The notes below the pieces were generated by a model. It saw only the letters and a program-made list of their open reading frames with translations, did no database searches and was not told the DNA's origin. This document shows, piece after piece, positions 1 to 9,864 of a DNA stretch of 35,347 bases. This DNA comes from Tolypothrix sp. FACHB-123. Its GTDB lineage: Bacteria > Cyanobacteriota > Cyanobacteriia > Cyanobacteriales > Nostocaceae. A program made the position numbers and the translations under genes. Location of the stretch: the NCBI RefSeq assembly GCF_014697075.1, contig NZ_JACJRE010000069.1, positions 1-35,347 of the forward strand, written 5' to 3'. Within the stretch, counting starts at the first letter, position 1; the number at the start of each line of letters is the position of its first letter.

Positions 1-54
1 GCTCGGCTTATGGATTTAGAAACTTTGAAAACTTCCGAATTAGATGCTTGTTAA
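1..54 (+). CDS. Possible 3' end of an upstream gene (partial)
   Basis: Frame 1 is open from the first base to a TAA at 52-54 and would encode a 17-residue tail ending ...SELDAC. It is too short to assign to a family. The reading is plausible because the DNA beyond it becomes clearly non-coding, but an open stretch this short could be chance. Confidence 0.3.
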   Translation, partial: ARLMDLETLKTSELDAC

Positions 55-984
55 ACTGGCATTTTGATTGTTAGTTTAGCATAACAAGTACTAAAGAACC
101 ACAATTAATTTGTTTTCTTGCTTAACTAGCTTTGCTTCCACCATTGTGTAAATTTGTATAGCATGTATTACATTTTACTGGTAGATGCGAACTCAGAAGC
201 TGAGTTTTTGCCAACAGAAAGATGAGCGATCGCCCTGTAGCTGTGTATCCTGCGTATTCAAGAGAAGCTGTCAAGCTCATGAGTTTGACAGCAGAGTAGG
301 TTAAGAGCAGATTCTCAAGTACTACACTCTCTTACACATTAAGTCTGATTAGGTGACAAACTAGTAACAAAAAGCCATAATCAGAAAATATCAAGACCCA
401 TCTGCGATCGCAAAACGTAAGTATTTATTCACAAACATTGAATTTTTCTCGCAGACTGACACCAACCTATTCATTAACTTTACTTATAACTAAAAACTCA
501 GTGAGTTTTCAGGAAACTTTATTCAAAAGGATATATGTTTCAAAATAAGCTAAATCTAGTCACCAATCCAGAGCAACTAGATAACTTTTCTGTCTACTAA
601 AAATAATTATTTTTTAATTAAGAATTATAGAGTGTCATGATTTTTAGTGAAATCAAATGAAGTTAAACAAGAAAAAACGCAGATTTTATAAATTATTTTT
701 ATAACTAGGATGCAAATTTTAATTCGCAGCCATCACGATGTGTTCTAAATGTTATGCTTTGAAACAGTGATAAATTTTTCACTAGAATGAGAGAAATACT
801 TAATCCAACGCCAAAAAATTACATAATATGTAGTAAGAGCGTGATTTTTATCAGCCCACAATCTTTAAAACAACAATAAACTAAAGGAGCAACTTTCGAT
901 TACATAAAAAATTAGTTGAAGCCCAACCTTGAAAACGTGCATCTGCAACTGCGACAATGCTGTTACTAAAGGAGATAGTTGATT
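55..984. other. Long AT-rich leader with no recognisable gene
   Basis: About 930 bases without a credible reading frame. It contains one HIP1 octamer near 226, a near-perfect 26-bp palindrome at 267-292, and an A/T-rich stretch at about 590-720. The response-regulator promoter presumably lies within it, but no clear -10/-35 pair could be chosen. Confidence 0.6.
267..292. promoter_or_regulatory. 26-bp palindrome, possible operator
   Basis: Both arms read GCTGTCAA-CTCA around a central CATG. All 13 pairs match except 275/284, which is G opposite T. There is no loop and no following T-run, so a dimeric protein's operator or a cruciform fits better than a terminator. It lies about 700 bp upstream of the response regulator. 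Confidence 0.4.
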
Positions 985-1695
985 ATGAGGATTTTGTTAG
1001 CAGAAGATGATCAGCGCATTGCTGAGTTACTTGCACAAGCTCTGACTACTCAACACTATATTGTTGATATAGCTACTGATGGTGAAAAAGGCTGGGAATT
1101 TGTCAAGAGTTTTACTTATGATCTGCTATTGCTAGATCTGATGCTACCAAAGCTTGATGGTCTTACCCTTTGTCGGCAATTACGCTCTCAAGGCTATCAA
1201 ATGCCAATCCTCTTTTTGACTGCGCGAGATACCACGGTTGATTTAGTTGCAGGGCTAGATGCAGGTGCCGATGACTATGTAGTTAAACCATATAAGATAC
1301 AAGAATTATCCGCTCGCATTCGCGCTTTGTTGCGCCGGGGAAATAATGTTTTATCCCCTGTGATTGAATGGGAAAATTTGCAACTTGATCCTAATATGTG
1401 TCAGGTTACTTATAAAGGTCAGCCTATACATCTTACACCTAAAGAGTACCGTTTATTAGAACTTCTTCTGCGTCGTAATGGTTGTGTGATCAGTCGCGGT
1501 GAAATTTTAGAAAACCTTTGGTCTTTTGAAGATCCTCCAGAGGAAGATGCTGTCAAGGCTCTTGTGAAACGTTTGAGACAGAAACTAAAAACAGTTGGTG
1601 TACCTGATGATTTTATCGCCACAGCTTATGGTATGGGCTACTATCTCCAACAAGATTCACAGGGTTGTGTAGCAAAAACTGTGTCAGGACATTAG
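985..1695 (+). CDS. OmpR/PhoB-family response regulator
   Basis: DNA-binding response regulator of about 236 residues, normal for the family. The receiver domain (about 1-115) has the acidic pair in LLAEDD, the phospho-acceptor Asp in LLLLDLMLP, Thr in FLTARD and Lys in VVKPY. The C-terminal half (about 128-225) is a winged helix with LTPKEYRLLELL and the end motif GMGYYL. The ATG at 985 is preferred over the in-frame TTG at 979 because AAAGGAG sits 10 bases before it. No histidine kinase is adjacent, so its partner is unknown. It resembles the ManR/RppA-like group, but a specific orthologue cannot be fixed by eye. Confidence 0.93.
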   Translation: MRILLAEDDQRIAELLAQALTTQHYIVDIATDGEKGWEFVKSFTYDLLLLDLMLPKLDGLTLCRQLRSQGYQMPILFLTARDTTVDLVAGLDAGADDYVVKPYKIQELSARIRALLRRGNNVLSPVIEWENLQLDPNMCQVTYKGQPIHLTPKEYRLLELLLRRNGCVISRGEILENLWSFEDPPEEDAVKALVKRLRQKLKTVGVPDDFIATAYGMGYYLQQDSQGCVAKTVSGH

Positions 1696-1747
1696 AGGTA
1701 AAGATGATTTGAGTAAACCAAATATTGGCGATCGCAATTTCAGCATT

Positions 1748-1779
1748 TTTTGGATTCTAGATTTAGATTTAATCCAAAA
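1748..1779 (+). terminator. Hairpin after the response regulator, possible terminator
   Basis: TTTTGGATT at 1748-1756 pairs with AATCCAAAA at 1771-1779 (9-bp stem, 14-base loop), about 50 bases after the response-regulator stop. Related AATCC/AAAATC units follow, so the structure may instead be part of a short tandem repeat. There is no U-rich tail directly after it. Confidence 0.3.
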
Positions 1780-1811
1780 TCTAAAATCCAAAATTGTCTC
1801 GATCATATTTG

Positions 1812-2060
1812 TTATCTCGATTTTCTAGTTGTATCAAGTACTGAGTTGTCTGGGTTCAATTTATGAGTCTTTTTTGCCGTAATTAGCAAAACAATGACAA
1901 TTAGCAGTTGGATTGACAAAGGTGCAAAAGCCAGACTAGCCAAAAGTAAGCACAGGGCGATTAATCTCACTAATAACCGCTCTATATCATCCGTAAGCTT
2001 TGCACTAATGTGAAAAGAAACCGTACTCAGTGCGAAGGTAATTAATGAAGTGACAAACAT
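1812..2060 (-). CDS. Small hydrophobic membrane protein of unknown function
   Basis: An 82-residue protein if started at the ATG at 2060; the frame stays open upstream to 2120. Two hydrophobic segments are visible, a weak one near the N-terminus (FVTSLITFALSTVSF) and a strong one in the middle (about 30-62), followed by a polar tail rich in Lys, Asn and Asp. Only a weak Shine-Dalgarno (CCAGG) precedes the start. It lies about 105 bases downstream of pcxA on the same strand and could be co-transcribed. I do not recognise a named family. The coherent amphipathic pattern and lack of a competing frame favour a real gene. Confidence 0.6.
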   Translation of the reverse strand: MFVTSLITFALSTVSFHISAKLTDDIERLLVRLIALCLLLASLAFAPLSIQLLIVIVLLITAKKTHKLNPDNSVLDTTRKSR

Positions 2061-2165
2061 GATAAATACCTGGTGGATTTGACAATTTTGGATTGTAAGT
2101 ATCTCCTCAATTCCTACCAAATGGCAGTCTTAATCATGAGTTTTTCAGTGAAAAAGATATTGATA

Positions 2166-3461
2166 TTAATCGTCCATTTCCTTCAAGGTAGCTACGGTTG
2201 AAGGAGACATCCGACTGAGCGATCGGAAGATCCAATATTTAATCATTGTGTCAGCGACAACTGGAACGGTAGCGATAAACAAAGAGATTGCACTTTTATT
2301 AGCTGCAATTCCTAAATGTGCTGACAAGCCTTCGAGTAAAACTTCCCATCCATGAGGTGAGTGGAAACCAACAAATATGTCGGTAGTTAAGATGATGGCA
2401 AAAGATTTGGCGCTGTCGCTCAGACCTGTGACAATATTATCAATGAAGGATTTGAGGACAGCAATATCTTGTCGTCTAAACAACAGTACTAAGGTAAAAG
2501 CTACAAGCGCCACTATATCTGCAAAAACGTTGCTGACAGCACTATTACTCTTATTACGAAATTCCTCTGTCAGTTCAACTGCTTTATGTTTAACTTTCTC
2601 CTCCATAGCTTCCGCCTCTATCTTAGGAGCAGTACCAATCAAGCTTTCCAATTCGAGTTCTTCGCGATAGGTGTTGAGTTCTTTCAAGGCTTCTTCCTTC
2701 ATCTCCGAATTCAAAAAGACTTGGGATTCTTCTCCTACCCTATACTTTTCTACCATTGGCAGAATTAATAAATTTTTAGATATTTGTTGTGTCAATAGGG
2801 GGACAATAATTAACAATGCCAAAAGCCTTAGACCAATCACAGTTATTGCTCTAGAGCGGCGATACGCATTAACTATTTCTTCTTCTGCTCCAGGATTTAG
2901 ATCGTTTTTAACCTTATCGAGGGTCTTCTTGATTGACCTTGGCAGCACTCCTGACTTACCATTATCTGACTCAGCATGTGCGTGAGATTCTGAAGTTTGT
3001 TTTTTTCTCTTATTGGCGGGGACAGATTTAACGTCTTTAACTTCAATGATATTTACAGCAGGTGAATATGAGTTTTGTTTAACAACGGCGCTAGAACTTG
3101 GGGATGGGATATTAGCTAGACTAGAATTGTCTGCATCGTGATTATATTTGGCTAAAATTCCCTCGACAAATATCAGCCTCATCAAGTGATCTTGTCCCAG
3201 GTTACTGAGTGTAGATCTGCTCCCATTGAATTCTTTCATTCTTTGTTGAAGAATGTCCAAATTTTTCTCAAAATCTTCCTGGGGAAAGTCAATGTGACTA
3301 TTATTACGTATTTTTTCACCATTGAAGTATCGCCCTTCGATGAATTCGATTTTTAAGGCAGCCTGATACGCCTGCTCTAACGATTGTTCTGGTGTTCCTA
3401 GAAAGCGGTCTTTGATCCGGCCAAATGACTCTAACTGTCTCTTCAAAGAATTAGAAGACAT
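2166..3461 (-). CDS. pcxA: Proton extrusion protein PcxA (CotA/CemA family)
   Basis: 431 residues. The long polar N-terminal part (1-200) begins with a conserved block (ESFGRIKDRFLGTPEQSLEQ) and includes a variable Ser/Lys-rich linker. The membrane domain follows, with about four segments near 205-228, 305-328, 354-372 and 390-412. CemA-family hallmarks are MVEKYRVG, FVGFHSPHGWE and a C-terminus in VADTMIKYWIFRSL...TLKEMDD. In Synechocystis this family is needed for light-induced, Na+-dependent proton release and affects CO2 uptake (known for the family); the plastid homologue is CemA. A heptamer repeat tract begins about 15 bases upstream of the start, so the promoter would lie inside or beyond it. 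Confidence 0.93.
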   Translation of the reverse strand: MSSNSLKRQLESFGRIKDRFLGTPEQSLEQAYQAALKIEFIEGRYFNGEKIRNNSHIDFPQEDFEKNLDILQQRMKEFNGSRSTLSNLGQDHLMRLIFVEGILAKYNHDADNSSLANIPSPSSSAVVKQNSYSPAVNIIEVKDVKSVPANKRKKQTSESHAHAESDNGKSGVLPRSIKKTLDKVKNDLNPGAEEEIVNAYRRSRAITVIGLRLLALLIIVPLLTQQISKNLLILPMVEKYRVGEESQVFLNSEMKEEALKELNTYREELELESLIGTAPKIEAEAMEEKVKHKAVELTEEFRNKSNSAVSNVFADIVALVAFTLVLLFRRQDIAVLKSFIDNIVTGLSDSAKSFAIILTTDIFVGFHSPHGWEVLLEGLSAHLGIAANKSAISLFIATVPVVADTMIKYWIFRSLSRMSPSTVATLKEMDD

Positions 3462-3477
3462 AATATAATCCTAATTA

Positions 3478-3582
3478 TTGTTGATTGTTGATTGTTGATT
3501 GTTGACTGTTGACTGTTGACTGTTGACTGCCCCGCACTGAGCCTGTCAAAGTGTTGACTATTGACTATTGACTGTTGACTAT
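3478..3582. repeat. Heptameric short tandem repeats (TTGATTG/TTGACTG)
   Basis: At least seven tandem heptamers at 3478-3529, then a short unique insert and a second block at 3552-3582. This is typical of the STRR families of heterocystous cyanobacteria. The second block runs into the 3' end of the CheA-like gene and supplies its last codons. Confidence 0.9.
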
Positions 3583-6500
3583 TTTGCTTAATGCCGATAG
3601 TAGATCTAACTCTATGTAAGGCTTGGTGAAGTAAGCGCTAGCACCCAGGTGTATTGCTAAATTGCGATGTTTATTATTACCGCGAGTTGTCAACATTGCT
3701 ACAGGTATTTTTGCGAGTTCAGGATCTTGGCGACAATATTCTAGAAACTCAAATCCATTCATATTTGGCATTTCAACATCAGAAATTATCAGTTGTACTC
3801 TGATTGAACCGTGTTGCAGTTGTTCGATCGCTTCCCATCCATCCCGTGCTGACAAAACTCGATAACCAGCTTTCTCTAAAGTGAACACCAAAGCTTGTCT
3901 AGCAGTAGCAGAGTCATCAATCACAAGCACTGTCGGCATTGTGTGTGCCACGTTAGGAGCTAAACTTGTTTGGGCAGACAAATGTTGATAAGTGGCTAAC
4001 GACTCAGCAGCTATGGTAGTTTTGCTTTGCGCCAAAAACTCTTCTAGCAACATCACCCCATTAATCACGGGAATTAGATTGCCACTTCCCAGGATGGTAC
4101 AACCAGAAATATAGTTGGGAGGGGCGATCATTGCGCCAAAGGGTTTGATCACCAGTTCTTGCTCACTGGCTATGTAGTCAACTTCTAGTGCAAACATCTC
4201 CTGCTCTCGACGGATTAACAGCAGGGGTGGAGTCTTGTTTTCTTTTGCGGAAGTAGCGATCGCACTACTGTTAGACAGTTTATCCGGCAGTTGACAGTTG
4301 TATTCTAAAATACTAGCTAATCGATAAACAGGAATAGACTGCTCTTGCCAAGTGAAAAATTGCTGACTGCCAATTTGTTGTGTCTGCGCTGCTTCAGAAT
4401 TGATAATCCTGGTAATGCTGTCAATTGGTAAGGCTATAATTGTGGAATTTACTGAGCAAACTAGTAATTTTGCTACCGTCAATGTAAATGGCAAGCGTAA
4501 AGTAAAGGTTGTACCTTGTCCGGGAGAGGAGGTCATGGTGATGCTGCCTTTCAAGGATTGTAGCTCTGCTCGCACCACATCTAGGCCGACTCCCCGCCCA
4601 GAAAGTTCGCTCACCCGACTGGCGGTAGAAAAACCAGGCTCAAATATCAGGTTAATTAACTCTGCTGTAGAAGTTACTGCCAATTGTTCTGGTAATAATA
4701 AGCCATTTGCGATCGCGCGATCGCAAATGCGTTCTAAATTCACTCCTTGACCATCATCCCGTACCTCCACAACAGTTTGGTTACCCTGATGATAGGCGCG
4801 AATTTCAATTTCCCCTGGGGTTGATTTTCCTTGTTGACGGCGAATATCGGTTGGCTCGATCCCATGATCAAAGGCATTGCGAAGTAAATGCAAAAGTGGG
4901 TCATAGAGCTTTTCTACAATGGCTTTTTCTACCTGTACTTCTGTGCCGATTAATTTCAAGTTGACAGGTTTGTTATAAGTATGAGATAAATCCCGCAAGA
5001 CTCTAGGAAAACGATTGAGTACGTTACCAATCGGTAACATCCGCGACCACATCAGTTCATTCCGGAGTTGAGAGAGCATTTGCCGCTCCTGTCGAATTGT
5101 TCGATTTGAGCGTCCACTAAATAAGGCAATATCATCTACTGCTTCTCTAAGCTGGGCAACTTCTTCTAAAACTCCCTGTAGTAAGGAATGCGCAGTTCCG
5201 TAGCGATCCATTTCTAAAGTATCAAATTCCGCTAAGGAGAACCCAGAAGGCGATAGCTCAAAACCAGATACAGAAAGACTATGTTCAGAATCTAGGGATT
5301 GATTGAAAGCGACGGGAGACTCTGAACCGTGGGTGGAGAAGGACGACAGCCACCCCGCCTTATTGGACACTGGGTATTGGGCAGATTCTGAAGCGATCGA
5401 CATCGTGTGTGATAAATTTTGTATCTCCTCGATGACTTCTTGAAAGCGATCAAAACGACGAAGTAATTCTTCAATAGCTTCCTGAACTTGTTCATTCTCA
5501 AGGGCAAACATATTGCGGTTAATCGTTAATTCGCCCAAGAGATTATTCATCCGATCTAAGCGAGCGAGGTCAACCCGAACTGAAATATTAGCCGATGGGG
5601 TGGAAAGATGCTCCGGAGCCTGTTTGTGAATCTGAAATTCCTGCTGGGGAGTAAACTCTGTGATCTCGTCAGCGATAATAGAGCTGTTAGGATTATGGTT
5701 AACCAGATTTAGCTGGGGTAGTAATTGTTCTACTGCTGCGGTATCAGAAATAATCTGAGTTGGTGATTCTGAGGCTAGAGCTTCTATATCAGTTTCAAAC
5801 AGAAAAACTGGACTGCGATCGCTTCCTTGTGCAGCTGTCACAGATTGTCTCCCACTTAATAACTCTTCTAAGGAAAGGGAGAGAGGTTCTTGAGAGTTGA
5901 GGGAAGCGATCGCTGGGTTAAATATACTTAGCGGTGCTACATCGCTGACAGTGTTTGCCGCCAAGGCGGTGAGAGCATCTGAGGGACTACCACCTTCGGT
6001 GCGATCGCCTGCAAGCACAGCCTTTCTACTGGAGGTAAAATCAGCAAGTGCCAATTGGCTGATGTGTAGCGCTCGATCGGGGTGAGCGGCTAGGGCTGCT
6101 AAAGTGGTTTCGGCGATAGTTTTCAAACCTGGAAGCTCTAAAAAATCAGCAAATCTGGCAAAAAGTTCCGTTTGTAAACGTAATTCTGCCGCCATTTCAT
6201 GATTTGCCGGTTTAGCAGCAATTGTAGCTGTCAGACGCTCTAAACAATGAGCTACATCCACCTGAAAAACTGATGCAACAATGTCAACATTCAGATCCGC
6301 AGAATCAGGTATATAGTAGTTAACCCGAGCCAGTGCATCTGGGAGTTTTTTTTCTATGTTAGTAAATATAGGATCAGAAGTGATGATGGCTGACTCTAGG
6401 TCAAAGTTGCCAGTTGTAATTTGCTCTGTTAGGGGAACTCGTAGACAATCATAGGCTTGTAGCAGTAAAACTTCCAGACTGGCATCAATTTCTATAGTCT

Positions 6501-6741
6501 CATCGTAGAGTGCCCGAAAAATGTCCTCTAGTCGATGAGCGATCGCCGTAATACCATCAAGTCCCACAATTGCAGCACCACCTTTGAGGGAATGAGCGGC
6601 TCGCATTAATTCATGGAGTTTGTGAGAACTACGTTCAGATCTCAATGTGAGTAACCCTGTTTCGATCACTTGCAGGAGTTCAGGGACTTCTTCAATGAAA
6701 AATTGATAAGTTTGGTCATGAACATCGCGAGACATCAACAT
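3565..6741 (-). CDS. CheA-type hybrid histidine kinase with C-terminal receiver
   Basis: 1058 residues; last gene of a five-gene chemotaxis operon. Domains: Hpt (about 1-110; phospho-His50 in RAAHSLKGG), a long acidic/Ser-rich linker, dimerisation helices, a HATPase domain from about 600 (LLRNAFDHG, DDGQGVN, GRGVGLDVV, GQGTTFTLRLPF), a CheW-like domain (about 750-900) and a receiver (about 930-1055; VLVIDDS, LIISDVEMPN, FTKPY). AAGGAG seven bases before the ATG supports the start. Fusion of CheA to a receiver is typical of the pilus-type (PilL/PixL/HmpE-like) systems that control twitching or gliding motility in cyanobacteria. The kinase should be set by the receptor and CheW encoded upstream. 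Its last codons, IVNSQ-stop, are made of heptamer repeat DNA. Confidence 0.95.
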   Translation of the reverse strand: MLMSRDVHDQTYQFFIEEVPELLQVIETGLLTLRSERSSHKLHELMRAAHSLKGGAAIVGLDGITAIAHRLEDIFRALYDETIEIDASLEVLLLQAYDCLRVPLTEQITTGNFDLESAIITSDPIFTNIEKKLPDALARVNYYIPDSADLNVDIVASVFQVDVAHCLERLTATIAAKPANHEMAAELRLQTELFARFADFLELPGLKTIAETTLAALAAHPDRALHISQLALADFTSSRKAVLAGDRTEGGSPSDALTALAANTVSDVAPLSIFNPAIASLNSQEPLSLSLEELLSGRQSVTAAQGSDRSPVFLFETDIEALASESPTQIISDTAAVEQLLPQLNLVNHNPNSSIIADEITEFTPQQEFQIHKQAPEHLSTPSANISVRVDLARLDRMNNLLGELTINRNMFALENEQVQEAIEELLRRFDRFQEVIEEIQNLSHTMSIASESAQYPVSNKAGWLSSFSTHGSESPVAFNQSLDSEHSLSVSGFELSPSGFSLAEFDTLEMDRYGTAHSLLQGVLEEVAQLREAVDDIALFSGRSNRTIRQERQMLSQLRNELMWSRMLPIGNVLNRFPRVLRDLSHTYNKPVNLKLIGTEVQVEKAIVEKLYDPLLHLLRNAFDHGIEPTDIRRQQGKSTPGEIEIRAYHQGNQTVVEVRDDGQGVNLERICDRAIANGLLLPEQLAVTSTAELINLIFEPGFSTASRVSELSGRGVGLDVVRAELQSLKGSITMTSSPGQGTTFTLRLPFTLTVAKLLVCSVNSTIIALPIDSITRIINSEAAQTQQIGSQQFFTWQEQSIPVYRLASILEYNCQLPDKLSNSSAIATSAKENKTPPLLLIRREQEMFALEVDYIASEQELVIKPFGAMIAPPNYISGCTILGSGNLIPVINGVMLLEEFLAQSKTTIAAESLATYQHLSAQTSLAPNVAHTMPTVLVIDDSATARQALVFTLEKAGYRVLSARDGWEAIEQLQHGSIRVQLIISDVEMPNMNGFEFLEYCRQDPELAKIPVAMLTTRGNNKHRNLAIHLGASAYFTKPYIELDLLSALSKIVNSQ

Positions 6742-6890
6742 AATCTACTCCTTGGTGAGCCATCTAAACTAGGGGTGAGGGACTAGTAAAGCACGGCATA
6801 ACTAAACCACCCATTGTCAACGAACAAAATGCTTACTCTGTCTTAATTTTGACTTTTGCGCAGAGGTACTAAACCCTGTCTTTTTTCCCC

Positions 6891-6924
6891 GTCAACCGTC
6901 AACCGTCAACCATCAACCATCAAC
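6891..6924. repeat. Heptameric short tandem repeats (CGTCAAC/CATCAAC)
   Basis: Five consecutive heptamers directly downstream of the chemoreceptor stop codon. Same family as the 3478-3582 tract, opposite orientation. Confidence 0.88.
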
Positions 6925-6927
6925 AAT

Positions 6928-9225
6928 TTAATGCACCTTAAATTGACTAACATTTCCTTGCAACACTTTGGCGACAGCGATCAGTTTCTCGAAGGAAGCC
7001 GATACATTAGTGGCGGAGGTGGCTGTGTGTTGGGCAATGGTTGCAACTTCTGCCATCGCTTGGGTGACAATCTCCGAGTTTTGCGCTTGCTCAACTGTTG
7101 CTTGAGCGATCGCTTCCACCACTCGATAAATCTGCGCATTGGCTGTGACGATTTGATTCAAGCCTAAACGGGTTTCATCTACTAATTTGCTTCCCGATAC
7201 AACCTGTTCTGTACCTACATCCATTGCCGTTACTACCTCACTAGTTGCCCTCTGAATGCTGGATATTAGCTTTTCAATATCATCCGTAGCTTTTGCTGAT
7301 TGCTGGGCTAGCTCTCGGATTTCGTCAGCCACGATCGCAAAGCCGCGCCCTTGTTCCCCAGCGCGAGCCGCTTCTAGGGATGCATTCAGGGCTAGAACAT
7401 TGGTTTGCTCGGCAAAATTCTTAATTAAATTGACGACTGTAAAGATTTTTTGGGAAGATTCGCCTAAATGCTTGACTTTTTTCGTTGTTGCTGCTACTGT
7501 TTCGCGAATTGCTCCAATGCCCTCTACCGTTAAATTCATCAGTTCATTTTCCATTTCGACGGTTGCAGTCGCTTGTTGAACTGTGGCTTCTGCGGCTTTA
7601 GCGTTGGTGGCGATCGCCTGGATTGAGCGATCCATTACCTGAATGTGCTGGATGGCGGCTGTAATTTTCTTGGACTGTTGCACAGCACCTTTGACTAATG
7701 TTTTAGTCAAACTTTCACTGTGGTTGGCTGTTGCTTCTACTTGGTTAGTTGCAGTTTTGACTTGAGTGACAATCTTCCGCAAGTTCTCAATTACATAGTT
7801 ATAAGAGTCTGCAATTGTACCCACTTCATCGTCTGTAACATTGGCGTAGATTGTTAAATCACCTTGACTAACCGGTTCTACTTCCACCAGTAACTCTAGT
7901 ACCCTTGTTTGCAAGAGTTCCTTTTCCTGTATAAAACCCTGGATTTGTTCCGCCATATTATTGATGGTGGTACATAACACAGCTAATTCATCTTCTCCTT
8001 CCACAGTCAACCGGGTATGAGATGTTCCTAGCCCCATTTTTTCCACAACTGAGGTTGCATCTCGCAGAGAGCGGGTAGCTCGTTTGGCGAGGATAGCTGC
8101 AATGATTCCCACCATGAGAGCGGCGATCGCCATTCCCATAAAGAGAATTTGGCGCAGCGTCCTTAACGGTGCAAAAGTTTCGGCGGTAGGACGAGCTATA
8201 CCTACTACCCATCCCGGCTCTGGTACTCCCTTTAACCCTGGCATACTAGCAAAGGTGACTAGGACTTGTTCGTGATCATTCTTATCTATGGCTACATTAG
8301 TCAGTACCGACTTCTCCTTGAGATGTTGCAATATCTCTGACCAAGGTTGGGTCAATCCCTGATAATCGTCTTTAGCAAAGTTACCGATCAAATCTGCTTC
8401 AGCAGCAGCAAAAATCTGTCCTTCCGGACTAACTATTTGATATTCCCAACTATTATCTTGAATATATTTGAATATTTGCCCTAGATGGTCTGATGACATT
8501 TGCAGCAGAACCACGCCAATTACTTCACCTGTTCCCGGATGTTTAATTGGTGCCGCAACTTCTAAGTGACTTCTGCCTATTGATACAGTATTTTTGGGGT
8601 CACTAATAGCTACAGACTGAGTTGAAAATGCACGCTGAAAATGCTTTTGCTCACTATAGTTTTCATGACTCTTAAAAGAGCGTGAGGAATGGGATTGAAA
8701 TAGCAATTTACCCGTGCTGTCAATGATAGCCACACCATCGTATTTGCCGTTATTAGTCTCAATAAAATTATCTAATGTGCTGACCTTTTGCTCTGAGGTA
8801 ATTGGGGTACTTAATTGTGAGTTTGTTTGCCAAGGTAATTCCGAAATCGTTGTGTTTAATTGTTGTAAATCTGTAATTAGGGGTGACTTAGCGATCGCTT
8901 CCGCATCTTCGACAAACTGATTAATGGTGATGCTAAGTCCGCTTCGCAAACCAATGATCCGGCTTTCTTGCTCTGCAAAGATTTGTGCTGTGATTGAGCG
9001 ACTTGCCAAAGTATAAGCCATACTCCCAACTGTGGCGATGGGAATCACACCAATCGCTACCGCCAAAAGTGTGACTTTTCTGGGCAAACTCTTGGGTAAA
9101 CTCAAGATGGATAGACTCAAAGCTTTTCCCCATTGGTTAATCAGCTGTTGAGTTTTGAATAAATTTCTACTGGTCTTGGAATTTTCAGAGTGAGCCATCA
9201 AAGACCTCAGAGGATTCAAAGTCAT
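6928..9225 (-). CDS. Methyl-accepting chemotaxis protein with extracytoplasmic Cache-type sensor (PilJ-like)
   Basis: 765 residues. Order: cytoplasmic N-tail, TM1 (about 51-73), a periplasmic region of about 280 residues resembling a double Cache domain ([36 protein letters not shown]), TM2 (about 358-380), HAMP, a second HAMP-like segment ([20 protein letters not shown]) and a signalling domain with the hairpin tip [20 protein letters not shown]. Cache domains usually bind small molecules, so this receptor should sense a ligand; no GAF bilin-binding domain as in PixJ is present. An alternative ATG at 9198 (MAHSENS) also has a good ribosome site (GAGG, six bases away). It lies between cheW and cheA genes of the same operon. 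Confidence 0.94.
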   Translation of the reverse strand: MTLNPLRSLMAHSENSKTSRNLFKTQQLINQWGKALSLSILSLPKSLPRKVTLLAVAIGVIPIATVGSMAYTLASRSITAQIFAEQESRIIGLRSGLSITINQFVEDAEAIAKSPLITDLQQLNTTISELPWQTNSQLSTPITSEQKVSTLDNFIETNNGKYDGVAIIDSTGKLLFQSHSSRSFKSHENYSEQKHFQRAFSTQSVAISDPKNTVSIGRSHLEVAAPIKHPGTGEVIGVVLLQMSSDHLGQIFKYIQDNSWEYQIVSPEGQIFAAAEADLIGNFAKDDYQGLTQPWSEILQHLKEKSVLTNVAIDKNDHEQVLVTFASMPGLKGVPEPGWVVGIARPTAETFAPLRTLRQILFMGMAIAALMVGIIAAILAKRATRSLRDATSVVEKMGLGTSHTRLTVEGEDELAVLCTTINNMAEQIQGFIQEKELLQTRVLELLVEVEPVSQGDLTIYANVTDDEVGTIADSYNYVIENLRKIVTQVKTATNQVEATANHSESLTKTLVKGAVQQSKKITAAIQHIQVMDRSIQAIATNAKAAEATVQQATATVEMENELMNLTVEGIGAIRETVAATTKKVKHLGESSQKIFTVVNLIKNFAEQTNVLALNASLEAARAGEQGRGFAIVADEIRELAQQSAKATDDIEKLISSIQRATSEVVTAMDVGTEQVVSGSKLVDETRLGLNQIVTANAQIYRVVEAIAQATVEQAQNSEIVTQAMAEVATIAQHTATSATNVSASFEKLIAVAKVLQGNVSQFKVH

Positions 9226-9284
9226 GGAATTTACCTAATGGAAAACTAAGCAGTTATTTGCAGTCGTCTGAAGCCCAGAAAATT

Positions 9285-9317
9285 AATTACGAATTACGAA
9301 TTACGAATTACGAATTA
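9285..9317. repeat. Heptameric short tandem repeats (ATTACGA)
   Basis: Four to five copies of a different heptamer from the TTGACTG family, ending exactly at the stop codon of the CheW-like gene (TAA at 9315-9317 on the minus strand). Confidence 0.88.
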
Positions 9318-9854
9318 GTTTGACTGGGATATGGCGGTAATAATGACTTGATCATCCAAAACAGCCAAGCGTTCACCATTAGATTTCAATTGGTATCCGC
9401 TCACAAATGGTATTAACTCAGGAGTGATGACATCAGACGACGGCGGTTGAAGCATGGCGCGATCGCACCACTCCATCATTTCTGCGCGATTAATTACTAG
9501 CCCGATCATCTGGTTCTCAGCACTGTTGTTTAAGGTACTCATCGAGCCAGCACGTAGCACAATTACCGTACAGGTTGTACTTATACCTTGTTGATACCAA
9601 GGAGTGAACCCGATGAGATGAGCCAAATCAACCATCCACAGTACCTCACCCCGCCAGTTATAAGCCCCCATTACCCAAGCCGGAAGTTGAGGAATGGGCG
9701 TAATCCGATCAACAGCGATCGTCAACACTTCAACTAGCTGAGAAATTGGTAGTAATAATGTTGTCTGAGGAACAAGCTGGAACCGTAAAAACTGCTTGCT
9801 AGCTATAGTAGAAGATAAAACTGTTGTTGAATCTGTTAAAGAGTCAAACGCCAT
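9315..9854 (-). CDS. CheW-like coupling protein
   Basis: About 179 residues from the ATG at 9854, which has GAGGAA seven bases upstream. A longer in-frame start at 9884 would overlap the preceding CheY gene and is less likely. The fold signature is a CheW beta-barrel: FRLVPQTTLLLPISQLVEVL, then ITPIPQLPAWVMGAYNWRGEVLWMVDLAHLIG, where the PxLPxWVxGxxNWRGxxxxxxDL pattern is diagnostic of the cyanobacterial PilI/PixI group. It should bridge the chemoreceptor and CheA encoded downstream. The start lies 10 bases from the CheY stop, so the two are almost certainly co-translated. Confidence 0.93.
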   Translation of the reverse strand: MAFDSLTDSTTVLSSTIASKQFLRFQLVPQTTLLLPISQLVEVLTIAVDRITPIPQLPAWVMGAYNWRGEVLWMVDLAHLIGFTPWYQQGISTTCTVIVLRAGSMSTLNNSAENQMIGLVINRAEMMEWCDRAMLQPPSSDVITPELIPFVSGYQLKSNGERLAVLDDQVIITAISQSN

Positions 9855-9864
9855 AGGTATTTCC

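Noticed and set aside
165-178. GTA-N8-TAC, the core of an NtcA site
   Set aside because: The core is expected several times by chance in 35 kb, and no TAN3T -10 box lies at the usual distance downstream.
3478-3582. Tandem repeats as a possible CRISPR array
   Set aside because: The unit is 7 bp without spacers and no cas gene is nearby; it fits short tandemly repeated repetitive sequence.
4400-4964. Plus-strand open frames inside the CheA gene
   Set aside because: They lie opposite strongly conserved kinase motifs and have no family pattern or ribosome site.
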